64,000 nucleotides of DNA, from assembly GCA_963815645.1 (NCBI GenBank), contig CAWFHL010000001.1:62001-126000 (forward strand), in the 5' to 3' direction. How positions within the stretch are numbered: position 1 is the first letter of the stretch; each line of letters begins with the position of its first letter. The position numbers and the translations under genes are program-made. The notes under the pieces are model-generated. The model searched no databases, was not told the DNA's origin, and saw only the letters and a program-made list of their open reading frames with translations. The stretch comes from JBBRHQ01 sp963815645 (GTDB taxonomy: Bacteria > Actinomycetota > Thermoleophilia > Solirubrobacterales > 70-9). Positions 1 to 7,623 of the stretch are shown in pieces.

Positions 1-102
1 GCTGTCTCCCAAGTAGAGGAAGTCCTCGGCCGGCAGCGAGACCAGGCACTCGTGCAGGACCGTGAGGCCACCGACCCCGGAGTCGAAGACCGCGATCGGC
101 AG
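1..102 (-). CDS. murI: Glutamate racemase, N-terminal part only (runs off the window)
   Basis: Glutamate racemase makes D-glutamate for peptidoglycan in the cytoplasm. Only about 34 codons are inside the window. They read PIAVFDSGVGGLTVLHE, then a stretch ending in FLYLGDS, which is the family's N-terminal signature including the catalytic-Asp loop FDSGVGG. The start is a problem. Between the in-frame stop at 157-159 and the FDSGVGG motif there is no ATG, GTG or TTG. The only near-cognate candidates are CTG at 100-102 (used here; it gives a normal-length N-terminus) and CTG at 142-144, which would overlap the end of the DUF2269 gene. A base error is also possible. The family assignment is strong and the start is unresolved. 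Confidence 0.75.
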   Translation of the reverse strand, partial: MPIAVFDSGVGGLTVLHECLVSLPAEDFLYLGDS

Positions 103-133
103 CTCCCGCGGATCCCGATCGGCTTCGGTGTCC

Positions 134-637
134 TCAGGCCCCAGGCTTAACCACCATCAGGTAAACGGCGACGACCAGCAGGACGCCGGTCACGGTGCCG
201 ACGATCCCCTCGATCCTGGCCTGGCGCTGATACTCATCGGAGAGCACGACTTCGCCGTCGCCGGCAGCCTTGATCTCGCTCTCGACCATCGAGCCGAGGC
301 GGCGGTCGGTCGGGATGAAGTAGCCGCCGAGCAGCCCTCCTATGACGATCACGATCAGGAAGCCGCCGCTGACCCAGGCCGAATCGAACCCCCAATCGAG
401 CTTGTTCACCTGGTAGATGCCGGTCAGCAGGACGATCACCAGGGCCGGCGTCACCAGGTAGCGGTTGATCGCGAGCTGGAGCCGGTGCACGTAGGGCAGG
501 TGCCGGGGGTCGAGCTTCATCGCCACCGGGAATGTGATCGACTCGGCGAAGGTCGCGCCGAACCCGACCATGACCGCGGTGACGTGGACGAACACCGACA
601 GCTGATAGGTGGTCACCGCAAGCGGCAGGGCGCTCAT
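134..637 (-). CDS. DUF2269-like integral membrane protein
   Basis: A 167-residue membrane protein with about four hydrophobic segments (near residues 10-32, 55-75, 85-105 and 145-165). The first carries a His in the pattern FVHVTAVMVGFG, typical of DUF2269 proteins, whose function is unknown. A charged cytoplasmic-type loop (TDRRLGSMVESEIKAAGDG) lies between segments 3 and 4. It sits between prmA and murI on the same strand, 31 bp after the prmA start, and its stop at 134-136 lies close to the possible murI starts. The family call rests on the hydrophobic pattern and length; no role can be read from the context. Confidence 0.7.
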   Translation of the reverse strand: MSALPLAVTTYQLSVFVHVTAVMVGFGATFAESITFPVAMKLDPRHLPYVHRLQLAINRYLVTPALVIVLLTGIYQVNKLDWGFDSAWVSGGFLIVIVIGGLLGGYFIPTDRRLGSMVESEIKAAGDGEVVLSDEYQRQARIEGIVGTVTGVLLVVAVYLMVVKPGA

Positions 638-668
638 GGCTGCGAAAGATAGTCGCTCGGCGGGCCAC

Positions 669-1493
669 TCATCCCGGGCTTCGCATCAGCAGAACAGCCC
701 AATCGCCCTCTTGGCGCCGCTCCGCCTCGGCCAGGCCCGCAGCAGAGAAGGCCGTGCCGACCCGGTCGCACTCTCCCGGGAGCAGACCCGAGCAGATCAG
801 GGTCCGCGGGGCCGTTTCCTCGCTGAGGCCTTGCGCCACCGCGAGCAGCACCGGCGCCGTCAGGTTGGCGACGGTCGTCCCCTCCAGCTCGGGTAGGCGC
901 CGGCGCAGGTTGACGAGCTCGAGGTCGAGCTCGACCCGGTTGGCGGCGGCGTTCGCCGCCGCTGAGTCGAGCGCCGCCCGCTCGTGCTCGTAGCCCCTGA
1001 CCGGGCTCCATCCCAGCTTGGCGCCGGCGATCGCCAGCACGCCCGAGCCGGTGCCGAGGTCGGTCAGCCCGCCCTTCGGCTCGCCGGCGCGATCGTGCTC
1101 GACCAGCAGCTCGAGGCAGAGCCTGGTGGTCGGGTGGGCGCCGGTCCCGAACGCCTGGCCGGGGTCGACGACGATGTCGATCGCGTCATCGCGTGGTTGC
1201 TCCCAGGAGGGACGAAGCCACAGCGCGCCGCCCACCAGCAGCGGCTTGTGGAAGTCCTGCCAGCGGTCGGCCCAGTCGTCGGGGACCTCCGCGGCGCTGA
1301 CCTCGACCAGGCCCTCTCCGGCAACGGCCTCGAGCAGGCCGAGGTCCGGAAGCTCCCCCTCGCCGCCGTAGATCGCGTACTCGACGTAACCGGGGCCCCG
1401 CTCCTCCTCGACCCCGTTGGGCGCGAGCACCGTCAGCTCCGCGAGCACGGTGTCGGCCTGCCGGGGCCGGCACCTGACCGCGAGTCTGATCAA
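669..1493 (-). CDS. prmA: Ribosomal protein L11 methyltransferase
   Basis: A SAM-dependent methyltransferase that trimethylates ribosomal protein L11 in the cytoplasm. The 274-residue product has an N-terminal substrate-recognition part, then the family hallmark GQAFGTGAHPTT, the SAM-binding DLGTGSGVLAIA, and a VANLTAPVL motif in the place of the usual NILA segment. Length is normal. The start is TTG at 1491-1493; its bases are shared with the TGA stop of dnaJ (TTGA overlap), suggesting translational coupling behind hrcA-dnaJ. This hrcA-dnaJ-prmA order is common in bacteria, which supports the call. Confidence 0.9.
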   Translation of the reverse strand: MIRLAVRCRPRQADTVLAELTVLAPNGVEEERGPGYVEYAIYGGEGELPDLGLLEAVAGEGLVEVSAAEVPDDWADRWQDFHKPLLVGGALWLRPSWEQPRDDAIDIVVDPGQAFGTGAHPTTRLCLELLVEHDRAGEPKGGLTDLGTGSGVLAIAGAKLGWSPVRGYEHERAALDSAAANAAANRVELDLELVNLRRRLPELEGTTVANLTAPVLLAVAQGLSEETAPRTLICSGLLPGECDRVGTAFSAAGLAEAERRQEGDWAVLLMRSPG

Positions 1494-2605
1494 CCGAAGG
1501 CCCGGCGCACCCGAGAGAAGATTCCGCCCCCGTCCTCGGGCTCGAGGTTCTCTGGGCCGATCGTCTGCTCGAGCTGGGCGGCGATCCGGCGCTGCTCATC
1601 GGTCAGGTTGGTAGGGACGATCACGTGGAAGAGCAGCCGCTGGTCGCCCCGCCTGCCGCCGCCCAGCCGGGGAAGCCCGCGACCGCGGAGGACCCTCTCG
1701 GAGCCCGGTTGGGTCCCCGGCTCCACCTCGACCTGCTCGGGGCCGTCGAGGGTCTCGACGCTGATCGTCGTGCCGAGCATCGCCGCGGTCGCGGCGAGAT
1801 CGACGAGGCTGACCAGGTCGTCGCCGTCGCGCTGGAAGCGCTCGTCCTCCGCCACCCGGACCTCGACGTAGAGGTCACCGGCCCGCCCACCGGTCTCTCC
1901 GGCATGGCCCGCGCCGGTGATCCGCACCCGCTGCCCGTCCTGGATACCCGCCGGGATGTCCACGTCCCAGCGGCGAGCCCGGGCGACACGCCCGTGACCG
2001 GAGCACTCCTCGCAGGGAGTCTCGGCGACCTTGCCGTCACCGCCGCACTCGCTGCAGACCACCGCGCGGACCATCTGGCCGAAGGCCGTCCGGGTGACCT
2101 GGCGCAGTTGCCCGGCGCCGCTGCAGCGCTCGCAGGTGTGGATCGGTGTCCCCGGCTCAGCCCCGTTGCCCTTGCAGTGCTCGCAGGCGGCCACCGCCTC
2201 GAATTCGATCTCACGCTGCGCCCCGCCGAGCACATCCTCGAGCGAGATCTCGACCGCGGCGCCGATGTCGCCGCCCTCCGCCGGTCCAGCGCCGCCGAAC
2301 CCGAAGGCGTCGCCGCCGAAGAAGGCCTGGAAGATGTCCTCGATCGAGCCGAAGCCGGCGCTTCGCGGCGCCCAGCCTCCGGATCGCAGCCCCTCGTCGC
2401 CGTAGGCGTCATAGGTACGGCGCTGCTCGGCGTCGGAGAGGACCTCGTAGGCCTCCGCCGCCTCCTTGAACTTCTCCTCGGCCTCGGGGTCGTGGGCGTT
2501 GACATCAGGATGGAGCTCGCGGGCCAGCCGGCGAAAGGCCCTCTTCACCTCCTGCGGGGGGGCGTCCCGTTCGACCCCAAGGACCTCGTAGTAGTCGCGC
2601 GGCAT
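1490..2605 (-). CDS. dnaJ: Chaperone protein DnaJ
   Basis: A 371-residue Hsp40 co-chaperone that stimulates DnaK ATPase and delivers unfolded clients. It has a J-domain (residues 1-70) with the HPD triad in RELHPDVNAHD, a short Gly/Phe linker (GGDAFGFGG), and a zinc-binding region with four CxxCxGxG-type repeats (CEHCKGNG, CERCSGAG, CSECGGDG, CEECSGHG). The C-terminal substrate-binding barrels follow. The start is the ATG at 2603-2605, giving MPRDYYEVLGV; the reading frame stays open upstream inside hrcA but that part is not DnaJ-like. It lies 14 bp after the hrcA stop and overlaps prmA by 4 bp. Confidence 0.95.
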   Translation of the reverse strand: MPRDYYEVLGVERDAPPQEVKRAFRRLARELHPDVNAHDPEAEEKFKEAAEAYEVLSDAEQRRTYDAYGDEGLRSGGWAPRSAGFGSIEDIFQAFFGGDAFGFGGAGPAEGGDIGAAVEISLEDVLGGAQREIEFEAVAACEHCKGNGAEPGTPIHTCERCSGAGQLRQVTRTAFGQMVRAVVCSECGGDGKVAETPCEECSGHGRVARARRWDVDIPAGIQDGQRVRITGAGHAGETGGRAGDLYVEVRVAEDERFQRDGDDLVSLVDLAATAAMLGTTISVETLDGPEQVEVEPGTQPGSERVLRGRGLPRLGGGRRGDQRLLFHVIVPTNLTDEQRRIAAQLEQTIGPENLEPEDGGGIFSRVRRAFG

Positions 2606-2619
2606 CGGGCCCTTGGCCT

Positions 2620-3648
2620 CTAGCTCTCGTAGACGTCTTCGAAGTAGTGCGAGAGCTCCCGGGCGGCCTCGCGCACCGAGGAGATCGCGTTCGCGTAGTC
2701 CATCCGCAGCGGACCGACGATTCCGACCGAGCCAAGGTTGCGGTGGCCGAGGCCGTAGTTCGCCCCGACGACGCTGACCGAGCGCAGCTCTGGCTGGGGG
2801 TTCTCGGCGCCGATCCAGAAGAACACGGAGCGCTGATCGAGAGCAGAGCGGAGCATCCCGAGGACGTTGGCGCGTCCCTCCAATGCGGTCATCAGCTTGT
2901 CCACCCGGGGAAGATCGGCGAAATGAGCCTCCGAGAGCAGCCGCGCGGCGCCGTCCACGTAGAGGGTGTCGCCGCGATTCAGGTCGAGCTGGGTGAACGC
3001 CGGCGAGAGGCTGGCGATGAAGCTCGCCTCGCTGGTGCCCAGATCGTCGTCGGCGAGCCTGCCGGCCACCATCCGCGAGCCCACGGCCGTCCCGGTCAGC
3101 GACTCGTTCAGATAGCTCCCGGCCCACTCGACGAGGCCCGGGTCGATGCTCTCCTCGAAGCTGAAGGCACGTTTCGTCACGGAGCCGGTAGAGGTGATCA
3201 CGACGACCATCAACAGGTTCGGCTGCAGGCGCAGAACCTCGACCCGGTGGATCGTCGCCGACTCGATCGTCGGCGCCGTCACCAGGGCCATCAGATCGGT
3301 GACCTGGGCCAGCGCCGTGGTCGTCTCCCGCATCGCCTCGTCGACCTCGCGACGCAGCTCGGACAGCTCCAGCTCGACCCCGGAGCCGCGGGCCGGGAGG
3401 GAGCCGGATTCGATCAGGAATTCCACATAGCTCCGGTAGCCGGCATCGGTGGGCACCCGCCCGGCGGAAGTGTGGGGATGGGTCAGGTAGCCGCCCTCCT
3501 CGAGCGCCGCCAGCTCGGCCCGCACCGTGGACGGCCCCCACTCGACCCCCGACTGCTCGGAGATGATCTTCGACCCGACCGGCTTGCCCGATTCCAGGTT
3601 GGCGTCGACGACCAGGCGCAGGATCAGCTCTTGACGCTCGGTGGGCAT
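2620..3648 (-). CDS. hrcA: Heat-inducible transcription repressor HrcA
   Basis: A 342-residue HrcA repressor, which in other bacteria binds CIRCE operators and silences groE and dnaK operons until heat stress. The N-terminal winged helix includes the diagnostic GPSTVRAELAALEEGGYLTHP and HTSAGRVPTDAGYR segments; the C-terminal GAF-like domain ends in LSHYFEDVYES. It is the first gene of the hrcA-dnaJ-prmA run. I looked for a CIRCE inverted repeat (TTAGCACTC/GAGTGCTAA) upstream and did not find one, so autoregulation through a canonical operator is not supported here. Confidence 0.93.
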   Translation of the reverse strand: MPTERQELILRLVVDANLESGKPVGSKIISEQSGVEWGPSTVRAELAALEEGGYLTHPHTSAGRVPTDAGYRSYVEFLIESGSLPARGSGVELELSELRREVDEAMRETTTALAQVTDLMALVTAPTIESATIHRVEVLRLQPNLLMVVVITSTGSVTKRAFSFEESIDPGLVEWAGSYLNESLTGTAVGSRMVAGRLADDDLGTSEASFIASLSPAFTQLDLNRGDTLYVDGAARLLSEAHFADLPRVDKLMTALEGRANVLGMLRSALDQRSVFFWIGAENPQPELRSVSVVGANYGLGHRNLGSVGIVGPLRMDYANAISSVREAARELSHYFEDVYES

Positions 3649-3672
3649 GCCTACATCCTAGAAACCGGGGAC

Positions 3673-3689
3673 GCCGCCGGATCGGCGGC
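3673..3689 (-). terminator. Short GC hairpin between membrane-protein gene and hrcA
   Basis: An inverted repeat with 6 bp arms (GCCGCC at 3673-3678, GGCGGC at 3684-3689) and a GGATC loop lies between the 3' end of the membrane-protein gene (3695) and the start of hrcA. There is no T-tract, so it could be a weak terminator or simply a GC-rich palindrome. Confidence 0.25.
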
Positions 3690-3694
3690 AGGGC

Positions 3695-4057
3695 TCAGGT
3701 CCCCTGGCTGGGGATCGTGTCGGCGTCGCCGTGGCGGTGCAGGAGCCGACCCAGGATCCCCATCGTCAGGAAGGCAATCGCGCTGAGGATCAAGGTCGGG
3801 ACGAGCCAGGCGATCGGCGACCAGGGAACGACGACCGCGTTGGATGTCTCCCCGGTGGAGCGTTCGAAGTAATCGCAGTGGGTGCCGGTGGGCACCAGGG
3901 AGAAGCTCTGGTGGTAGCTGCGACCGATTCCGTGCCCCTGACAGCCGTCCCCCGCCAGCCCGGACGCCGCGGAGAAGCCGGCAAGGGCCAGGGCCAGAAA
4001 GAGGCACAAGGCGGCGCAGAACCCGGCCACGGCCATCGGACTGACCCCCCGTCGCAT
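3695..4057 (-). CDS. Small membrane protein, function unknown
   Basis: A 120-residue protein with two clear transmembrane helices (about residues 8-30, starting MAVAGFCAALCLFLALALAG, and about 80-103). Between them is an extracytoplasmic-type loop with two cysteines (DGCQGHG and THCDYF) that could form a disulfide. The topology is N-in/C-in with a 40-50 residue outer loop. I do not recognise the family. It stands alone, 46 bp before hrcA on the same strand. The helices and the Cys pair make it likely to be a real gene. Confidence 0.6.
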   Translation of the reverse strand: MRRGVSPMAVAGFCAALCLFLALALAGFSAASGLAGDGCQGHGIGRSYHQSFSLVPTGTHCDYFERSTGETSNAVVVPWSPIAWLVPTLILSAIAFLTMGILGRLLHRHGDADTIPSQGT

Positions 4058-4103
4058 GGGGAAAAGGTAGGTCTGAGCAGGCAGATCTCACCTCGGCGGC
4101 GCC

Positions 4104-4127
4104 CGTCTGGGAGAAATCTCTCAGACG
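4104..4127 (-). terminator. 11-bp near-perfect palindrome downstream of the dehydratase pair
   Basis: CGTCTGGGAGA (4104-4114) pairs with TCTCTCAGACG (4117-4127), with one G-T pair and a 2-base centre. It lies 50 bp past the stop of the MaoC gene and 47 bp before the membrane-protein start, so it is well placed to end transcription of the dehydratase pair. It could equally be a dyad operator. No U-tract follows. Confidence 0.35.
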
Positions 4128-4176
4128 CAGGAATCCGCCGCCCAGCCCAGATCGGGCTGTTGCGAGGCCAGTGGAG

Positions 4177-4569
4177 CTACAGCTGCAGCTCGGCCTCGGC
4201 GTTGCGGATCACCCGGTTCTCGCCCTGGGCCGCCTCGGTGTCGATGAGGACGTGGCCGTCCTCGGCCTCGCGGACGACGCCTTTGACGGCGATCTCCTGC
4301 TCGGGGGCGCCCATGCCGCGGAACTGGACCGAGAGCCGCTTCAGCGCCTTCGGGTCGCCGTCGGCGAGGGCGAGGTTGGCGCGGGCGACGAGGCCCATCA
4401 TGTAGAGGCCGTGGAGGATGTTGCCGGGGAGACCGACCGCCTTGGCGAACTCGGGATCGATGTGGATCGGGTTGAAGTCCCCCGAGGCGCCCGCGTAGCG
4501 ATGGGGCAGGTACTTGTCTGGGGTAACCCGCAGCTCGGGAATCTGCTCTCCGGCGCTCAGCTCTGTCAT
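4177..4569 (-). CDS. MaoC-like (R)-specific dehydratase subunit
   Basis: A 130-residue single hot-dog protein of the MaoC/(R)-hydratase type, expected to dehydrate 3-hydroxyacyl thioesters. The catalytic hydratase-2 motif is visible as YAGASGDFNPIHIDPEFA (Asp and His), followed by the hot-dog helix GLPGNILHGLYMMGLVAR. It starts 1 bp after the stop of the neighbouring FAS1-like dehydratase gene, so the two are almost certainly cotranslated. In actinobacteria such a pair (HadA/HadB type) forms a heterodimer in which this is the catalytic subunit. A role in fatty-acid elongation is inferred from that precedent, not shown here. Confidence 0.8.
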   Translation of the reverse strand: MTELSAGEQIPELRVTPDKYLPHRYAGASGDFNPIHIDPEFAKAVGLPGNILHGLYMMGLVARANLALADGDPKALKRLSVQFRGMGAPEQEIAVKGVVREAEDGHVLIDTEAAQGENRVIRNAEAELQL

Positions 4570-4570
4570 C

Positions 4571-5011
4571 TCATACCCCCCTGACGATGTTGGTCCAGGT
4601 GCCGCGCACCGTCATCTCGCCGTCCTGGTTGACCGAGATCGATTCGAACACGTAGAAGCCCATGCCGCCCTTCTCGGAGATCTCGGCGCAGCTGGCGGTG
4701 GTGGTGATCATGTCCCCGGAGCAGACCGGCTCGCCCCAGGCGAACTCCTGGCCCCCATGCACCATCGTCGCCAGGTTGATCCCCACCTCGGGGTCGAGGA
4801 TCGCCGGCCCCATCGCCGGGGCGGCGTAGACGACGCAGAACATCGGCGGCGCGACCACCTCGCGGTAGCCGGCGGCGAGCGCCGCCTCGCGGTCGAAATG
4901 GACCGGGTTCTCGGCGCCGATCGCGTTCGCGTACTCGCGGATCTTCTCGCGGCCCACCTCGTAGGTCGCCGGCGGCCACTGCTTGCCCACGGCCTCACTT
5001 TTCACGGCCAT
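4571..5011 (-). CDS. FAS1-like dehydratase-domain protein (HadA/HadC-type partner)
   Basis: A 146-residue hot-dog protein of the N-terminal MaoC (FAS1-like dehydratase) family. Features are YEVGREKIREYANAIGAENPVHFDREAALAAG, in which the catalytic Asp/His pair is incomplete, then VVAPPMFCVVY, and a C-terminal strand TVRGTWTNIVRGV. Such proteins bind the acyl chain beside a catalytic MaoC partner, which is the very next gene. The frame is open for another 100 codons upstream, but ATG at 5009-5011 is the natural start: the upstream part runs antisense through the divergent ybjQ gene. 31 bp separate the two start codons. Confidence 0.8.
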   Translation of the reverse strand: MAVKSEAVGKQWPPATYEVGREKIREYANAIGAENPVHFDREAALAAGYREVVAPPMFCVVYAAPAMGPAILDPEVGINLATMVHGGQEFAWGEPVCSGDMITTTASCAEISEKGGMGFYVFESISVNQDGEMTVRGTWTNIVRGV

Positions 5012-5042
5012 CGCGCCGGACTCTATTGGTAGGGTCACGGGC

Positions 5043-5366
5043 ATGCTGATCTCGACTATGAACGACCTGCCGGGCCACCAAATCGACGCGGTTTTCGGCG
5101 AGGTCTTCGGACTCACCGTGCGCTCGCGCAACGTCGGGTCCCAGATCGGGGCATCGCTGAAGTCGCTGGCCGGCGGCGAGCTGAAGGGGATGACGAAGAT
5201 GCTCGCCGAGGGGCGCGAGCACGCCACCGAGCGCCTCATCGAGGAGGCTGAGTCGAAGGGCGCCAACGCGATCATCGCCTTCCGCTTCGACACCTCCGAG
5301 CTGGGAACCACCTGGACCGAGATCTGCGCCTACGGCACCGCGGTCAAGGTCACGCCCAACCCCTAG
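5043..5366 (+). CDS. YbjQ family (UPF0145) protein
   Basis: A 107-residue cytoplasmic YbjQ-like protein. The family forms pentameric rings and is sometimes called heavy-metal-binding, but no function is established. The visible signature includes GEVFGLTVRSRNVGSQIGASLKSL, GGELKGMTKMLAEGREHA, and a C-terminal GANAIIAFRFDTSEL. The start at 5043 (MLISTMNDLPG) fits the family; the frame is open back to 4983. ATG at 5058 is an alternative. It is transcribed divergently from the dehydratase pair and converges on the SnoaL-like gene with overlapping stops. Confidence 0.8.
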   Translation: MLISTMNDLPGHQIDAVFGEVFGLTVRSRNVGSQIGASLKSLAGGELKGMTKMLAEGREHATERLIEEAESKGANAIIAFRFDTSELGTTWTEICAYGTAVKVTPNP

Positions 5367-5818
5367 TCGAAGACGGTCGGCTTGCCGGCCTCGCCGCGCC
5401 GGGCCTCGGCTAGGGCTTGCTCGCGGGTGTCGTAGAGGTGGAAGCGCCGCGCCCGGCCATCCCACATCTCGAACATGTAGATCACGTCCATCTCGACGGG
5501 GATGCCGCTTGATATGCCCCGGGCGGACTGGATGCCGCTGACCACGACGTGGTGCTCGCCAACCGGTTCGATCATCTCGACCTTGATCTCGAACTCCTCC
5601 CAGGCGTCGAACCAGCGATCCGACCAGCGCAGGTATCCCGGGGTCCCCTTGAAGGTGCCGGCGTTTGCCAGGGTCTGGGTGGAGTGGACCTCGACCTCGG
5701 GATCGAGGAACTCGACGGCGGCGGACGGCCCCCGCTCTGCAAAAGCGGAGAAGGCGGCGGCGGCCAGCGAGACAAGCTCATTGGCGCCCTCGCTGCCTAT
5801 CTCGCCACCGCTATTCAT
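5363..5818 (-). CDS. SnoaL-like / NTF2-fold protein
   Basis: A 151-residue cone-fold (NTF2/SnoaL) protein: AFSAFAERGPSAAVEFLDPEVEVHS, GTPGYLRWSDRWFDAWEEFEI and VVVSGIQSARGISSG are the usual helix-sheet segments. Proteins of this type are isomerases, hydrolases or simple ligand binders, and the substrate cannot be read from the sequence. The start at 5816-5818 overlaps the 3' end of lepA by 8 bp. Its stop shares a CTAG with the stop of the convergent ybjQ gene, so both genes end within the same four bases. Confidence 0.75.
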   Translation of the reverse strand: MNSGGEIGSEGANELVSLAAAAFSAFAERGPSAAVEFLDPEVEVHSTQTLANAGTFKGTPGYLRWSDRWFDAWEEFEIKVEMIEPVGEHHVVVSGIQSARGISSGIPVEMDVIYMFEMWDGRARRFHLYDTREQALAEARRGEAGKPTVFD

Positions 5819-7604
5819 CGATCTCGAGCACCGCGAGGAAGGCCTCCTGGGGGATCTCGACGCGGCCAACTTGCTTCATCCGCTTCTTGCCCGACTTCTG
5901 CTTTTCCAGCAACTTGCGCTTGCGGGTCACGTCCCCACCGTAGAGCTTCGCAGTGACGTCCTTGCGAAGCGCCTTGACGGTCTCCCGCGCCAGCACCCGC
6001 GAGCCGATCGCCGCCTGCACCGGGATGTCGAAGAGCTGGCGGGGGATCGTCTTGCGGAGGCGCTCGACCAGGGTCTTGCCGACCGCATACGCGGAGTCGC
6101 GGTGGACGATGATCGAGAGCGCGTCCACCTTGTCCCCGGCGAGCAGGATGTCGAGCTTGACCAGGTCCGAGGGACGGTTGCCGATCGGCTCGTAATCGAG
6201 CGAGGCGTAACCCCGGGTGGAGGACTTCAGGAGGTCGAAGAAGTCGAGGACGATCTCGGCCAGCGGCAGGTCGTAGCGGATCTGCACTCGCTGCGGGCTC
6301 AGGTAGTGCAAGTCGACATGGTTCCCGCGCCGGCTCTGGCAGAGCTCCATCACAGGGCCGACGTACTCGGAGGGGGTGATGATCGTCGCCCGGATATAGG
6401 GCTCGTCTATCGCCTCGATCGAGGCCGGATCAGGCATCCCGGTCGGGCTGTGGACGTCGAAGCTCTCCCCGTCGATCAGGTGGACCTGGTAGCGCACGTT
6501 GGGGGTGGTCGCCAGCAGGTCGAGGTCGTACTCGCGCTCCAGCCGCTCGCGCACGATCTCCATGTGCAGGAGGCCGAGGAAGCCGCAGCGGAAGCCGAAG
6601 CCGAGCGCGTCGGAGGTCTCCGGCTCGTAGGAGAGCGCCGCGTCGTTGAGGGCCAGCTTGTCGAGGGCGTCGCGCAGATCCTCGTAGCGGTCGGTGTCGA
6701 TCGGGTAGAGGCCGCAGAAGACCATCGGCTTGACTTCGCGGTAGCCCTCCAACGGCTCGATCGACTGCTTGGCGCGACTGGTCAGGGTGTCCCCGACCCG
6801 CAGCCTGGCGACGTCCTTGACCCCGGTGATCACGTAACCGACCTCGCCCGCTGCCATCCCCTCCGCCGGGGTCATCTGAGGCCGGAAGAAGCCGATGTCG
6901 TCTATGTCTGCCTCTGTGCCGGTCTGCATGGCGACGATCTGCTCGCGCCTCTCGAAGCTGCCATCCACCATCCGCACGTAGGCGACCACCCCGCGGTACT
7001 GGTCGAACTCAGAGTCGAAGATCAGCGCCCTCGCGGCAGCCTTCGGCTCGCCCCCGGGAGGCGGGATCCGCTCGACGATCGCCTCGAGCACGTCCCGCAC
7101 CCCCTCCCCGGTCTTCGCGGAGATCCGCAGGATCTGGCCCGGGTCGCCGCCGAGCAGGTCGGCGATTTCCCCGGCCACCCGCTCCGGCTCTGCGCCCGGC
7201 AGGTCCACCTTGTTGATCAACGGCACCAGCTCCAATCCGTTCTCCACCGCCAGATAGGTGTTGGCGACCGTCTGCGCCTCCACACCCTGGGCGGCGTCGA
7301 CCACGAGCAGGGCCCCTTCGCAGGCGGCGAGACTGCGCGAGACCTCGTAGGAGAAGTCGACGTGCCCCGGGGTGTCGATCAGGTGGAGGTGATAGGTGTG
7401 GCCGTCCGAGGCGGCGTATTCCACCCGCACGGCCTGGGCCTTGATCGTGATCCCCCGCTCCCGCTCGAGGTCCATCGAGTCGAGCACCTGGGCGCGCATC
7501 TTCGCGGGGTCGATCGCCCCGGTGACCTCGAGGATGCGGTCGGCCAGGGTCGACTTGCCGTGGTCGATGTGGGCGATGATCGAGAAGTTGCGGATCCGCT
7601 CCAA
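5811..7604 (-). CDS. lepA: Elongation factor 4 (LepA)
   Basis: A ribosome-associated GTPase of the EF-G family that back-translocates or remodels stalled ribosomes. About 597 residues, as in E. coli. G1 is AHIDHGKST, G3 is DTPGHVD and G4 is NKVD, followed by the EF-G-like domains and the LepA-specific C-terminus (the Lys/Arg-rich TAKLYGGDVTRKRKLLEKQK). The frame is open upstream to 7799 but those codons overlap the previous gene and are not LepA-like. The best start is TTG at 7602-7604, giving MERIRNFSIIAHIDHGKS; there is no good ribosome-binding site, so the start is moderately sure. Confidence 0.93.
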   Translation of the reverse strand: MERIRNFSIIAHIDHGKSTLADRILEVTGAIDPAKMRAQVLDSMDLERERGITIKAQAVRVEYAASDGHTYHLHLIDTPGHVDFSYEVSRSLAACEGALLVVDAAQGVEAQTVANTYLAVENGLELVPLINKVDLPGAEPERVAGEIADLLGGDPGQILRISAKTGEGVRDVLEAIVERIPPPGGEPKAAARALIFDSEFDQYRGVVAYVRMVDGSFERREQIVAMQTGTEADIDDIGFFRPQMTPAEGMAAGEVGYVITGVKDVARLRVGDTLTSRAKQSIEPLEGYREVKPMVFCGLYPIDTDRYEDLRDALDKLALNDAALSYEPETSDALGFGFRCGFLGLLHMEIVRERLEREYDLDLLATTPNVRYQVHLIDGESFDVHSPTGMPDPASIEAIDEPYIRATIITPSEYVGPVMELCQSRRGNHVDLHYLSPQRVQIRYDLPLAEIVLDFFDLLKSSTRGYASLDYEPIGNRPSDLVKLDILLAGDKVDALSIIVHRDSAYAVGKTLVERLRKTIPRQLFDIPVQAAIGSRVLARETVKALRKDVTAKLYGGDVTRKRKLLEKQKSGKKRMKQVGRVEIPQEAFLAVLEIDE

Positions 7605-7623
7605 GGGAGCGATCAGTATGGCG

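Noticed and set aside
3649..3700. CIRCE operator upstream of hrcA
   Set aside because: Neither TTAGCACTC nor GAGTGCTAA, nor a close variant, is present.
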